Of a DNA stretch of 64,000 nucleotides, positions 8,519 through 16,205 are shown piece by piece. Within the stretch, counting starts at the first letter, position 1. The number at the start of each line of letters is the position of its first letter. The stretch spans positions 121,815 to 185,814 of the forward strand of contig NZ_BBLZ01000003.1 in the NCBI RefSeq assembly GCF_000971195.1. The letters run 5' to 3'. A program made the translations under genes and the position numbers. The stretch is from Demequina soli (GTDB lineage: Bacteria; Actinomycetota; Actinomycetes; Actinomycetales; Demequinaceae). The notes under the pieces are model-generated. The model ran no database searches. It was not told the DNA's origin and worked only from the letters and a program-made list of their open reading frames with translations.

Positions 8519-10309
8519 TCATCGCAGCGCACCCGCCCCGAGCGAGCCGGCGCTCGAGACGCCCGGCAGCGGTGAGCGCGGCGCGCCCTGCGGGATCGCG
8601 GCGAACAATGCACGGGTGTACTCGTGACGCGGGTTCTCGAACACGGCGCGCGTGGCGCCCGTCTCGACCATCACGCCCTTCTGCATGACCGTCACGCGAT
8701 CGCAGATGTCTGCGACCACGCCGAAGTTGTGGGTGACGATGAGGATCGCCATCCCGAGCTCGTCCTGGAGGTCGCGCAGCAGGTCGAGCACCTCCGCCTG
8801 GACGGTGACGTCGAGCGCGGTGGTGGGCTCGTCGGCGATGAGGAGGTCCGGGTGCGAGGAGACGGCGCCCGCGATGAGCACGCGCTGGGCCATGCCGCCG
8901 GACAGCTGATGCGGGTAGGAGTCGAACGCGCGCTGCGGGTCCGGGATCCCGACGCGAGCAAGCAGCGACAGCGCCCTCCCACGCGCTTCGGCCTTTTTCA
9001 TCCCGAGCACCTTGACCAGCGGCTCGGTGAGCTGGTGGCCCACGGTGAAGGACGGGTCGAGGTTGGACATCGGCTCCTGCGGCACGTAGGCGATGCGCGA
9101 GCCGCGCAGCGCGTTGAGCTGCGCGTCGGTACGGCCCACCAGCTCCTCGCCGTCGAACACGATCGACCCGGCCATCACCTTGCCGCCCTTGGGCAGCAGG
9201 CCGAGGATCGAGAACGCCGTCTGGGTCTTGCCCGAGCCCGACTCGCCGATGAGGCCATGGGTCTCCCCGCGACGCACGGAGAGCCGTCCGCCCTTGACGA
9301 CGGTGGCGTACCCCTCTCCCGCGGGGTAGGCGACGGCGAGGTCGCGGACGGTCAGCAGCGCGTCACCCGCGGGCTCGTCGCCGTGATCGATGTCCGCCGG
9401 CACCTCCTGATCGAGCGCCCACGGGCGCGCGGCCTTGTGCCGCTTGTCACCGGTGCCCTCGAGCTCGTCCCTCAGCGCGGTGCCGAGCAGCGTGAGCGCC
9501 ACCGTGGTAAGCCCGAGCACGAGCGCGGGCCACAGCACCAGGTTCGAGGAGCGGTTGATGTTGTAGAAGCCCTCGTTGAGCATCTGGCCCCACGTCGGGG
9601 TGGTGGGGTCACCCAGGCCGAGGAAGTCGAAGCCCGCCTGCATCCCGATGCCCGCCGCGATCACGCCCGACATCAGCAGGATCACCGGTGCGCGCACGGC
9701 GAGGAGCACGTGGCGGCCGATGATCCTCCCATCGCCCAGGCCCGAGGTGCGTGCCGCATCGACGTAGAGCTCGTTCCGGACCGATCGCACCGAGGTGTAG
9801 ACCACGCGGTAGTAGACGGGTGAGATGAAGAGTCCGAAGATCGCCATGGTCCACCACATCGAGGGGCCCATGACCGAGCGCGCGGCGATCAGCACGATGA
9901 TCGACGGCAGCGACATCGTGAGCGCGGTGAACCAGGCACCCGCCGCGTCGATCAATCCGCCGTAGTAGCCGGCGACGAGGCCCGCGGTGAGGCCGACGGT
10001 GACGGCGACCGCCATCACCAGCAGACCGCCCGCGAGCGAGAACGCCGTCGCGACGAGAAGTCGCGACAGGATGTCGCGTCCCGCCGCGTCGCCTCCCAAC
10101 AGGTACTCGGGGCCGGGCTCGGCGAGGATCATGTGCAGGTCGGTGGCGCTGGGATCGAACGGAGCGAGCCACGGGGCGAGCGCACCGAGCAGGACGACGA
10201 CGGCGAGGATCAGCATGGACACGCCGCCGAGCGGGTGCCGCAGGAGACGGAGGAACAGGCCGGGGCCGGTGCGGCGCGCCGGTGCGGCCGCGGGCGTGAC
10301 GGAGCTCAT
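8519..10309 (-). CDS. Fused ABC permease (DppC-like) and ATPase (DppD-like)
   Basis: 596 residues in one uninterrupted frame. Residues about 1-290 form a DppC-type permease with the cytoplasmic EAA-like loop (VDAARTSGLGDGRIIGRHVL). Residues about 330-596 form a complete ATPase: Walker A GESGSGKTQ, signature LSGGMAQRVLIAGA, Walker B LLIADEPTTALD and H-loop IVTHNFG. Such permease/ATPase fusions occur in actinobacterial dipeptide/oligopeptide systems. The ATG at 10309 overlaps the upstream permease stop by four bases (ATGA). An N-terminal extension of the frame to 11293 only mirrors the upstream gene. Inner-membrane component with the DppB-like partner at 10306. Confidence 0.9.
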   Translation of the reverse strand: MSSVTPAAAPARRTGPGLFLRLLRHPLGGVSMLILAVVVLLGALAPWLAPFDPSATDLHMILAEPGPEYLLGGDAAGRDILSRLLVATAFSLAGGLLVMAVAVTVGLTAGLVAGYYGGLIDAAGAWFTALTMSLPSIIVLIAARSVMGPSMWWTMAIFGLFISPVYYRVVYTSVRSVRNELYVDAARTSGLGDGRIIGRHVLLAVRAPVILLMSGVIAAGIGMQAGFDFLGLGDPTTPTWGQMLNEGFYNINRSSNLVLWPALVLGLTTVALTLLGTALRDELEGTGDKRHKAARPWALDQEVPADIDHGDEPAGDALLTVRDLAVAYPAGEGYATVVKGGRLSVRRGETHGLIGESGSGKTQTAFSILGLLPKGGKVMAGSIVFDGEELVGRTDAQLNALRGSRIAYVPQEPMSNLDPSFTVGHQLTEPLVKVLGMKKAEARGRALSLLARVGIPDPQRAFDSYPHQLSGGMAQRVLIAGAVSSHPDLLIADEPTTALDVTVQAEVLDLLRDLQDELGMAILIVTHNFGVVADICDRVTVMQKGVMVETGATRAVFENPRHEYTRALFAAIPQGAPRSPLPGVSSAGSLGAGALR

Positions 10310-11247
10310 GACAGACGCACCTTCGGGTTGACCCAGGCCTGGATCACGTCGACCAGGGTGTTGACCAGGACGACGATGACGCCGGTCACCACGACGATGC
10401 CCATGACGACGGGGATGTCTCCCTGAGAGGTCGCGTTGAGCGCGAGCGGGCCGAGGCCGGGGATGGAGAAGAGGGTCTCGACGATGACCGCACCGCCGAG
10501 AAGGATGACGAACTGGAGGCCCAGCACGGTGAGCGCCGGACCGGCCGCATTGCGGAGCACGTGCTGGAACACGACCGAGCGCTGTGGCAGGCCGCGGCTG
10601 CGGAGCGTCCGCACGTAGTCGCGCTCGAAGGCGTCGATCATCGATCCGCGCACCTGCTGGGCGACGCCGCCGATCGAACCGACGGTGAGGGCGATGACGG
10701 GAAGCGTGATGGAGAGCAGCCACCCGGGCACGGACTCCGATGGGCGTGTGTAGCCGGTCGCCGGGAACCAGTCGAGGTTGATCGCGAACACGAGCACCAG
10801 CGCCAAGGCCATCAGGAAGCCGGGGATCGCCTGGCCGAGGACGGCGAGGAACTGCACGCCGCGGTCGGACCACCCGCGTCGCGTGGCGGCCAGGGCTCCG
10901 AGGGTGACGCCGAGGAGCGCGGTCAGCACCACGGAGCCGACGGCGAGGCTCACGGTGACCGCCATGCGGCTCATGACCGCCTCGGTCACCTCCTGGCCCG
11001 AGAACCACGAGCGACCGAGGTCGCCCGTGAGCGCGGATCCCACCCAGTCGCCGAACTGGACGATCACGGGACGATCGACGCCGATCCGCTCCTCGACGAC
11101 GGCGACGGCGTCGGGGCCGGCCTGCTGACCGGCGATGCGTTGCGCGACGTCGCTCACGCCGAACTGAAGGAAGAAGAACGTGAGCACCGCCAGGGTGGCG
11201 ATGAGGCCGACGCCGGTCGCGAGGCGACGGCTGACGAAGCTGAGCAT
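10306..11247 (-). CDS. ABC transporter permease, DppB-like
   Basis: 313 residues, about six membrane helices. It begins MLSFVSRRLATGVGLI, typical of DppB/OppB permeases, and has the EAA-type loop DAFERDYVRTLRSRGLPQRSV near 205-225. The C-terminal LVNTLVDVIQAWVNPKVRL is also typical of the family. The stop overlaps the ATG of the fused permease/ATPase. It follows the substrate-binding protein gene after a 15-bp hairpin that probably lowers expression relative to the binding protein. Confidence 0.92.
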   Translation of the reverse strand: MLSFVSRRLATGVGLIATLAVLTFFFLQFGVSDVAQRIAGQQAGPDAVAVVEERIGVDRPVIVQFGDWVGSALTGDLGRSWFSGQEVTEAVMSRMAVTVSLAVGSVVLTALLGVTLGALAATRRGWSDRGVQFLAVLGQAIPGFLMALALVLVFAINLDWFPATGYTRPSESVPGWLLSITLPVIALTVGSIGGVAQQVRGSMIDAFERDYVRTLRSRGLPQRSVVFQHVLRNAAGPALTVLGLQFVILLGGAVIVETLFSIPGLGPLALNATSQGDIPVVMGIVVVTGVIVVLVNTLVDVIQAWVNPKVRLS

Positions 11248-11265
11248 GATGTCTCCAGGATCCAG

Positions 11266-11296
11266 CCGGTGGGGGCGGCCGGGCCGCCCCCACCGG
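11266..11296 (-). other. Intra-operon hairpin between binding-protein and permease genes
   Basis: CCGGTGGGGGCGGCC and its exact complement are separated by one base. The very stable stem sits directly after the binding-protein stop codon. There is no T-run. It probably protects the upstream transcript end and lets the binding protein be made in excess. Confidence 0.65.
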
Positions 11297-11302
11297 TACG
11301 GG

Positions 11303-12862
11303 TCAAGCGGTGGCCGTGATGTCCCAGAGGTTGGACACGGCCTGGCCGGACTTCATGGTGATCTGGAAGCCGTCCGCGGTCACGATCACGCCGATGACGC
11401 GGTAGAACGGCGCGAACCAGGCCTGGTCCACGACGTACTCGTTGAGCTCCTTCGCGGCGGCCGCGCCGTCGTCACCGCCGAGGCGGATGCGGGCGGCGAG
11501 GGCCTCGACCGTCTCGTCGGCCTGGTGGTAGACGTTCCATGCCGCGCCGGGTGCGATCGCCTGGTTGTACGTCTGCCACGCGAGCGGCTCCTGGTTGAGG
11601 CCGAACGCGAATGCCGACCACTTGCCGCCAAGCAGGTCGCCGAAGAAGGACTCGCCCGCCTGCTCGTAGTCGATGAAGATGTTCGACTCCGCGAGCACGC
11701 CCTTGATCAGCTCGGGCTCCGACGCCGGGACGAACGACGTCTGCGGCATGGTGATGTGGATGCCCTCGGGGTAGCCGGCCTCGGCGAGCAGCGCCTTGGC
11801 CTTCTCGGGGTCGTAGGGGTAGGCGTCCTCGAGCTCGGCCTCGTAGGCGTCGCCCTCGACATTGAAGATCTGGGTGGTCGGCTCGCCGTAGCCCGACTCG
11901 AGACCCTGCAACAGACCCTCGCGGTCGATCGCGTAGTTGATCGCCTGGCGCACCTTGACGTCGGCGAGCGCCTCGTTGTTGGCGCCCCATCGATCGGCGA
12001 GGATAAGGCCCTTCCAGTTCACGGGGATCGAGTTGGTGGTGTATCCCGCCGCCTCGGCGTCGGGGATCTGCGTGAGCGAGTTGAGGTTCGACACGTCGAC
12101 CTGGCCGTCGCGCAGGGCGTTCAGCAGCGCCGAGGCGTCGGCGTAGTAGTTGATGGTGATCTTGTCGAAGTGCTGGTCCTCAGGGGCCCAGTAGTCCTCG
12201 TTCGGCGTGAACGTGTACGTGGCGCCGATGGTGGAGGACGCGGCGTCGAGCACGTAGGGGCCGGTGCCGACGGGCGTGGTCTGAGCGTCGGGAGAGTCGA
12301 ACGTCGAGGGCGAGGCGATCAGGCCGGCCTGCATGCTGAGGTTGATCTCGAGCGCCGGGTCCGGAGCCGACAGGGTGATCACGACGGTGTCGTCATCCGG
12401 GGCGGACACATCCGTGACGGCGTCGAGCAGGGCGCGGTCGGGCGAGGCGCCCTCGCGGAAGCGGTTGAGGTTGTCGACCACCACCTGCGCGTCGAGCGCG
12501 GTGCCGTCGGTGAAGGTGACGCCGTCGCGGATGTCGAGGGTGAGCTCGGTGAGGTCGTCGTTGTACTCCCACGCCTCGGCGAGCCCCGGCTGGACCTCGT
12601 TGGTCGCGGAGGTGCGGAGCAGGCTGTCGTAGACCGCCATGTAGTAGGTGGCCTCGTTGCCCCACGCGGCGTCGGCGGCCACCCAGGTCGAGATGTCGAC
12701 GACGGCGCCGACCCGGAGCTCGGGCGCACGGCCCTCGATCGCGGTGCCCTCCGAGCCGCCGGCGGCGGGCGAGGTGGCGTCGTCTGAACCGGACGACGAG
12801 CATGCGGCCAACGCGAGCGTGGCCATGCCCGCCACGGCGGCGAGCTTGGTGTGTCGAAGCAT
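11303..12862 (-). CDS. Extracellular solute-binding lipoprotein, family 5 (SBP_bac_5)
   Basis: 519-residue lipoprotein. The N-terminus is a signal peptide with lipobox LAAC near residue 20 followed by a Ser/Gly/Asp linker. The body shows the family 5 elements (GVTFTDGTALDAQVVVDN; PVGTGPYVL; FNVEGDAYEAELEDAYPYDPEKAKALLAEAGYP split over residues 330-365). The ATG at 12862 is chosen for AAGGAGG nine bases upstream; an in-frame GTG at 12886 would include that site in the coding region. First gene of the ABC operon, with an operator in its promoter. Family members bind peptides but also oligosaccharides and glycosides; the context suggests the latter. Confidence 0.93.
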   Translation of the reverse strand: MLRHTKLAAVAGMATLALAACSSSGSDDATSPAAGGSEGTAIEGRAPELRVGAVVDISTWVAADAAWGNEATYYMAVYDSLLRTSATNEVQPGLAEAWEYNDDLTELTLDIRDGVTFTDGTALDAQVVVDNLNRFREGASPDRALLDAVTDVSAPDDDTVVITLSAPDPALEINLSMQAGLIASPSTFDSPDAQTTPVGTGPYVLDAASSTIGATYTFTPNEDYWAPEDQHFDKITINYYADASALLNALRDGQVDVSNLNSLTQIPDAEAAGYTTNSIPVNWKGLILADRWGANNEALADVKVRQAINYAIDREGLLQGLESGYGEPTTQIFNVEGDAYEAELEDAYPYDPEKAKALLAEAGYPEGIHITMPQTSFVPASEPELIKGVLAESNIFIDYEQAGESFFGDLLGGKWSAFAFGLNQEPLAWQTYNQAIAPGAAWNVYHQADETVEALAARIRLGGDDGAAAAKELNEYVVDQAWFAPFYRVIGVIVTADGFQITMKSGQAVSNLWDITATA

Positions 12863-12907
12863 CGTTGCTTTCCTCCTTGGGGTCACGTCATCGGCGACGT
12901 GCCGGTG

Positions 12908-12943
12908 ACGCTAGCACGCAATTTCTTAAGGGTGCAAGATTTT
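12908..12943. promoter_or_regulatory. Promoter of ABC operon with TetR-type operator, beside the tetR gene
   Basis: On the minus strand, TTGCAC (12937-12932), an 18-base spacer and TAGCGT (12913-12908) drive the binding-protein gene. The inverted repeat at 12920-12943 reads AATTTCTT-N8-AAGATTTT on the plus strand and matches the operator at 7389-7412 at 18 of 24 positions by eye. It lies in the 109-base gap shared with the divergent TetR gene, so it could serve both directions. Confidence 0.7.
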
Positions 12944-12971
12944 TAAAATCACAACCTGATAACCTCGCGTC

Positions 12972-13592
12972 ATGGCAACGCAAAGGGGCGCCTACAAGAA
13001 GTCGGCGAAGAGACGCGAGGAGATCCTCGACGCGGCGTTCGACGTCTTCTCGCGTCAGGGATACACGGCCGCATCGGTCAACGAGATCGCCAGGACCGTC
13101 GGCATGACGCAGCCCGGCCTGCTCCACCACTTCGGGAACAAGCTCGCGCTCCTCGAGGCGGTGCTCGAGCGCCGCGACCAGCTCGCGCTCGACATCCTCT
13201 CGGGTCGCCATGACGTCGAGTTCTTGTACGGACTGCTCGAGATCGCCCGTCGCAACAAGGCCGTACCAGGCCTGTTGCGTCTCTACTCGATCCTCGCTGC
13301 CGAATCGTCGACGCCCGACCATCCCGCACATGCGTTCATCGCGCGTCGTCTGGGGAACGTGGTCGGCGGCACCACGCGCGCCTTCGAGGAGATGCAGGAG
13401 CGCGGCATGCTGCGCGACGGCGTCGATCCGCGATCCGCGGCCCTCGAGATCACGGCGATCGCGGAAGGGCTGCAGCTGCTGTGGCTGCAGGGTATCGACG
13501 TCGACATGGAACGCATCATCCGCGGGCACTTCGACAGCTACCTGGAGACACCCCTCGACACGTCCGCGGCCCAACTGAGCGCGGACGCCTGA
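12972..13592 (+). CDS. TetR family regulator of the ABC and MFS-GH1-GH78 operons
   Basis: 206 residues. The N-terminal HTH runs over residues about 15-60 (REEILDAAFDVFSRQGYTAASV... GMTQPGLLHHF), with the KLALLEAVLERRD helix next, as in TetR proteins of sugar and flavonoid regulons. The C-terminal ligand domain is divergent. No clear ribosome site precedes the ATG, and GATAAC eight bases upstream could be a -10 of a leaderless transcript. Inferred role: repressor acting on the paired operators at 7389-7412 and 12920-12943. A paralogue lies at 30798-31433 beside the second GH78/MFS pair. Confidence 0.85.
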   Translation: MATQRGAYKKSAKRREEILDAAFDVFSRQGYTAASVNEIARTVGMTQPGLLHHFGNKLALLEAVLERRDQLALDILSGRHDVEFLYGLLEIARRNKAVPGLLRLYSILAAESSTPDHPAHAFIARRLGNVVGGTTRAFEEMQERGMLRDGVDPRSAALEITAIAEGLQLLWLQGIDVDMERIIRGHFDSYLETPLDTSAAQLSADA

Positions 13593-13598
13593 ATCCCA

Positions 13599-13622
13599 TC
13601 AACCTTTCATATGTAAGACTTT
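13599..13622. promoter_or_regulatory. AT-rich palindrome after tetR
   Basis: CTTTCATATGTAAG (13604-13617) is a 14-bp palindrome with one mismatched pair, flanked by AT-rich bases. The outer CTT-N8-AAG spacing resembles the TetR operators upstream, but the inner bases differ. It lies in the 177-base gap before the LysR gene and could regulate that promoter. Confidence 0.35.
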
Positions 13623-13769
13623 GGTCGGCCGGCGACGCGGGTTCCAGTCGACCGAACGGCCGATCACGGACGGAGACGCGGCGCACCCTGGTGCTGGTCC
13701 CCCCACACCCTCACGGATAGGCTGACCCACACGATCCGAGGCAACGCCGCCTCGGCACGGAGGGATGAC

Positions 13770-14699
13770 ATGGACGTCTCGGTGCCCACGCTGCGCTACT
13801 TCTGCGTGCTCGCGGAGGAACTGCACTTCGCCCGCGCCGCCGCCCGCCTCACGATCACGTCGCCGTCGCTGAGCCAGCAGATCGCGGGCCTCGAGCGCAC
13901 CGTGGGCGGCCGCCTGTTCGACCGCACGTCGCGCTCGGTCGCGCTCACCCCGCTCGGCGCCGCGCTGCTGCCCCACGCCACGCGCGCCGTCGAGGCGCAC
14001 GACGACCTCGCGAGCTGGGTGGCGGAGCGGCGCGCCCCGGCCGAGGCGACCCTGCGCCTTGGCGTGGTCGCGGCCGGCGCCGGCCCCCTCACCGCCGCGA
14101 TCATGACCGCGGTCTCCCAGATCCCGCACCTGCGCCTCGAGATGCGGCGCGTGGGCTTCTTCGACGTCGAGCGCGAGCTGGTCGCGCGGCGCGCCGATGC
14201 GGTCCTCGCGCCCGCGCCGCTCCCCCCGCACCAGGACGTTCTCTCGACGGCGCCCCTGTGGTCGGAGCCGCGCGTGCTCGTCGTGCGCGCCGATCACCCG
14301 CTCGCCGAGCGCGACTCGATCTCGATCGAGGAGGTCGGCGACGAGACCTTCGTGGTGGTCTCGGGCGACCACCCCGACGCCATCGCATGGTGGACCGTCG
14401 ACCCGCGGCCCGACGGCTCCCACCCGCGGCTCGGGCCGCGCGCCGACGACATCGACGGCCTCCTCGAGCTGGTGTCCGCGGGGATGGGCGTGAACATCGC
14501 CGCCGCCTCGGCGGCCGCGCACTACCCGCGCGCCGACCTCGCGTTCGTGCCGATCCGCGACATCGAGCCCGCGACCATCCTGCTGTGCACCCGCCGCCGG
14601 CGCGAGAGCGTGGTCGCGGCGTTCGAGGAGATCGCCCAGGCGGAGGCGCGTCGCGCCCGGGCGACGGTCGAGCCCACCGGACCCGCGCATCGTTCATAG
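13770..14699 (+). CDS. LysR family transcriptional regulator
   Basis: 309 residues. The N-terminal winged HTH occupies about 4-63 (LRYFCVLAEELHFARAAARL, SPSLSQQIAGLE, GGRLFDRTSRSVALTPLG). The periplasmic-binding-like effector domain follows from about 90. It lies just upstream of the quercetinase-like gene in the same direction, 117 bases apart, which is unusual for LysR (more often divergent) but still suggests it senses the flavonoid or a ring-cleavage product. Target and inducer are inferred only. Confidence 0.88.
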   Translation: MDVSVPTLRYFCVLAEELHFARAAARLTITSPSLSQQIAGLERTVGGRLFDRTSRSVALTPLGAALLPHATRAVEAHDDLASWVAERRAPAEATLRLGVVAAGAGPLTAAIMTAVSQIPHLRLEMRRVGFFDVERELVARRADAVLAPAPLPPHQDVLSTAPLWSEPRVLVVRADHPLAERDSISIEEVGDETFVVVSGDHPDAIAWWTVDPRPDGSHPRLGPRADDIDGLLELVSAGMGVNIAAASAAAHYPRADLAFVPIRDIEPATILLCTRRRRESVVAAFEEIAQAEARRARATVEPTGPAHRS

Positions 14700-14740
14700 G
14701 CACCGCCTACCGATCCGTCGGGATCTCGAACTTCCCCCGC

Positions 14741-14754
14741 GGGACCTTGGTCCC
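14741..14754. promoter_or_regulatory. GGGACC-TT-GGTCCC palindrome upstream of quercetinase gene
   Basis: A perfect 6+6 palindrome in the 117-base gap between lysR and the cupin gene. It could be an operator for a local regulator or a short terminator of lysR; the sequence does not decide. Confidence 0.35.
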
Positions 14755-14816
14755 GGATGCTGGGCGCAGCGGCCCGACGACGAGGTCGGCCGCGGACCAA
14801 CAAGGAGGTTGGCGAG

Positions 14817-15371
14817 ATGTCCCCGAACGAGGCCCCCGCGCTGTCACCCACCCACGCCGGCATCCTGCCCGGCGAGCCCAAGCCCTTCTACCTCGACAAC
14901 GGCGAGGGCGAGAAGTCCGTGGTGTTCGACACGCTCTTCACGATCCTGCTCACCGGCGACGAGACCGACGGCCAGTACGACGTCTTCAGCTGCGAGGGCA
15001 ACGCCGGCCAGATCATCCCGGCCCACATCCACCCCTTCACCCACGAGATCTTCTTCATCGTCGACGGCGCCGTCCACCTGTGGATGGACGACGAGCAGGG
15101 CTTCAAGGAGGACAAGGTCCTCACCTCCGGCGCGTTCGGGTTCGTCCCCAAGGGCACCATCCACGCGTTCCGCATGGAGGCGCAGTCCAAGATCATGGGC
15201 GTGAGCTCGGGCGGCTTCGCGCGCTTCTTCCACGCGATGGGCACCCCGACCGACAAGCCGGGCATCCCCACCCCGAGCGAGTTCTACGCGCCCCCGTTCT
15301 CGCAGATGAAGGCCGCGGGCGAGCTCTACGGCACTGTGTTCCGCCCGGACTACAACTTCCTCACGGACTGA
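14817..15371 (+). CDS. queD: Monocupin quercetinase (quercetin/flavonol 2,3-dioxygenase)
   Basis: 184-residue single-cupin dioxygenase. From memory of the Streptomyces sp. FLA enzyme QueD, the same order of elements is present: SCEGNAGQIIPAHIH, then THEIFF, a GFVPKGTIHAFRME block and ARFFHAMGTP. Metal ligands by family pattern are His70, His72, Glu77 and His116. The family opens the flavonol C ring with O2, releasing CO and a depside of protocatechuate and 2,4,6-trihydroxybenzoate. The ATG at 14817 has AAGGAGG upstream; the longer frame from 14757 lacks one. The next gene, an esterase, begins 12 bases after the stop. Other cupin dioxygenases remain possible, but the local pca, rhamnosidase and glucosidase genes support flavonol use. 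Confidence 0.8.
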   Translation: MSPNEAPALSPTHAGILPGEPKPFYLDNGEGEKSVVFDTLFTILLTGDETDGQYDVFSCEGNAGQIIPAHIHPFTHEIFFIVDGAVHLWMDDEQGFKEDKVLTSGAFGFVPKGTIHAFRMEAQSKIMGVSSGGFARFFHAMGTPTDKPGIPTPSEFYAPPFSQMKAAGELYGTVFRPDYNFLTD

Positions 15372-15383
15372 ACCCGCACGGCC

Positions 15384-16184
15384 GTGACCATCGAGACCAC
15401 GGCCCCGACCGCGCTCCGCGACCTCGTGTTCGCGGAGCCGGTCGGGTTCCGCCCGCTGTCCCTCGACCTGCACCCCTCCGTACCCGGGGCGCCGCTGGTC
15501 GTGTTCCTCCACGGCGGCGGCTGGCGCGTCGGCAGCCGCCGCGCCATGGCGCCGACGATGCCCGGCGACGCGCCCTTCGCGCGCATCACCGCGGCCGGCC
15601 TGGCCGTCGCCTCCTTGGACTACCGGCTGTCGGGAGAGGCGTGCTTCCCCGCGCAGGTGGACGATGCGGCGGCCGCCCTGGCCTGGCTGCGCGCCCACGG
15701 CGACGAGCTGGGGGTGGACGCGACGCGCATCGTCCTGTGGGGCGAGTCCGCGGGGGCGACGCTCGCCGCGCTCGTGGCGCTGGGGCCGGACGAGCCGCGC
15801 GCGGGCGTGCGCGGCGTCGTCGACTGGTACGGGCCCGCCGACCTGGTGGCGCTGGCCGAGCACCAGCACGCGCTCGACGACCCGGGGCTGCGCGAAGCAG
15901 GGTGGCTCGGCCACGCCGTCGGCGCCGATCTCGACCGTGCGCACGCGGCCAGCCCCGTGTGGCAGGTGCGGCCCGGCGCGCCTCCGTTCCACCTGGCCCA
16001 CGGCACCGCCGATACCGCCGTCCCGCCCGATCAGAGCGTCGCGCTCGCGCAGGCGCTGCTGGCCGCGGGCGTCGACGCGGAGCTCACGCTGGTACCCGGA
16101 GCCGGGCACCTCTGGCAGGGCGACGTCGATCGCGACGCGATCCTCGACGCGGCGATCGGCTTCGCCCGCCGCGTGACGGCCTGA
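15384..16184 (+). CDS. Alpha/beta-hydrolase, candidate depside esterase
   Basis: 266 residues, GTG start 12 bases after the quercetinase stop, so co-translated. Oxyanion-hole motif HGGGW at 43-47, nucleophile Ser122 in GESAG, Asp210 in HGTAD and His242 in GAGHLW form a complete triad of the HSL/carboxylesterase type. No signal peptide. Quercetin dioxygenation yields an ester (depside) that needs hydrolysis to protocatechuate and phloroglucinol carboxylate; this coupled esterase is the best candidate in the window. The assignment of substrate is inference from position. A second HGGAF-type esterase at 17707 is the alternative. Confidence 0.8.
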   Translation: MTIETTAPTALRDLVFAEPVGFRPLSLDLHPSVPGAPLVVFLHGGGWRVGSRRAMAPTMPGDAPFARITAAGLAVASLDYRLSGEACFPAQVDDAAAALAWLRAHGDELGVDATRIVLWGESAGATLAALVALGPDEPRAGVRGVVDWYGPADLVALAEHQHALDDPGLREAGWLGHAVGADLDRAHAASPVWQVRPGAPPFHLAHGTADTAVPPDQSVALAQALLAAGVDAELTLVPGAGHLWQGDVDRDAILDAAIGFARRVTA

Positions 16185-16205
16185 CGGGGGCCGGGCGTGG
16201 ACGGT

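Noticed and set aside
10310..11293. N-terminal extension of the fused permease/ATPase frame
   Set aside because: The extension only mirrors the DppB-like gene in another frame; ATG 10309 overlaps the previous stop in the usual ATGA way.
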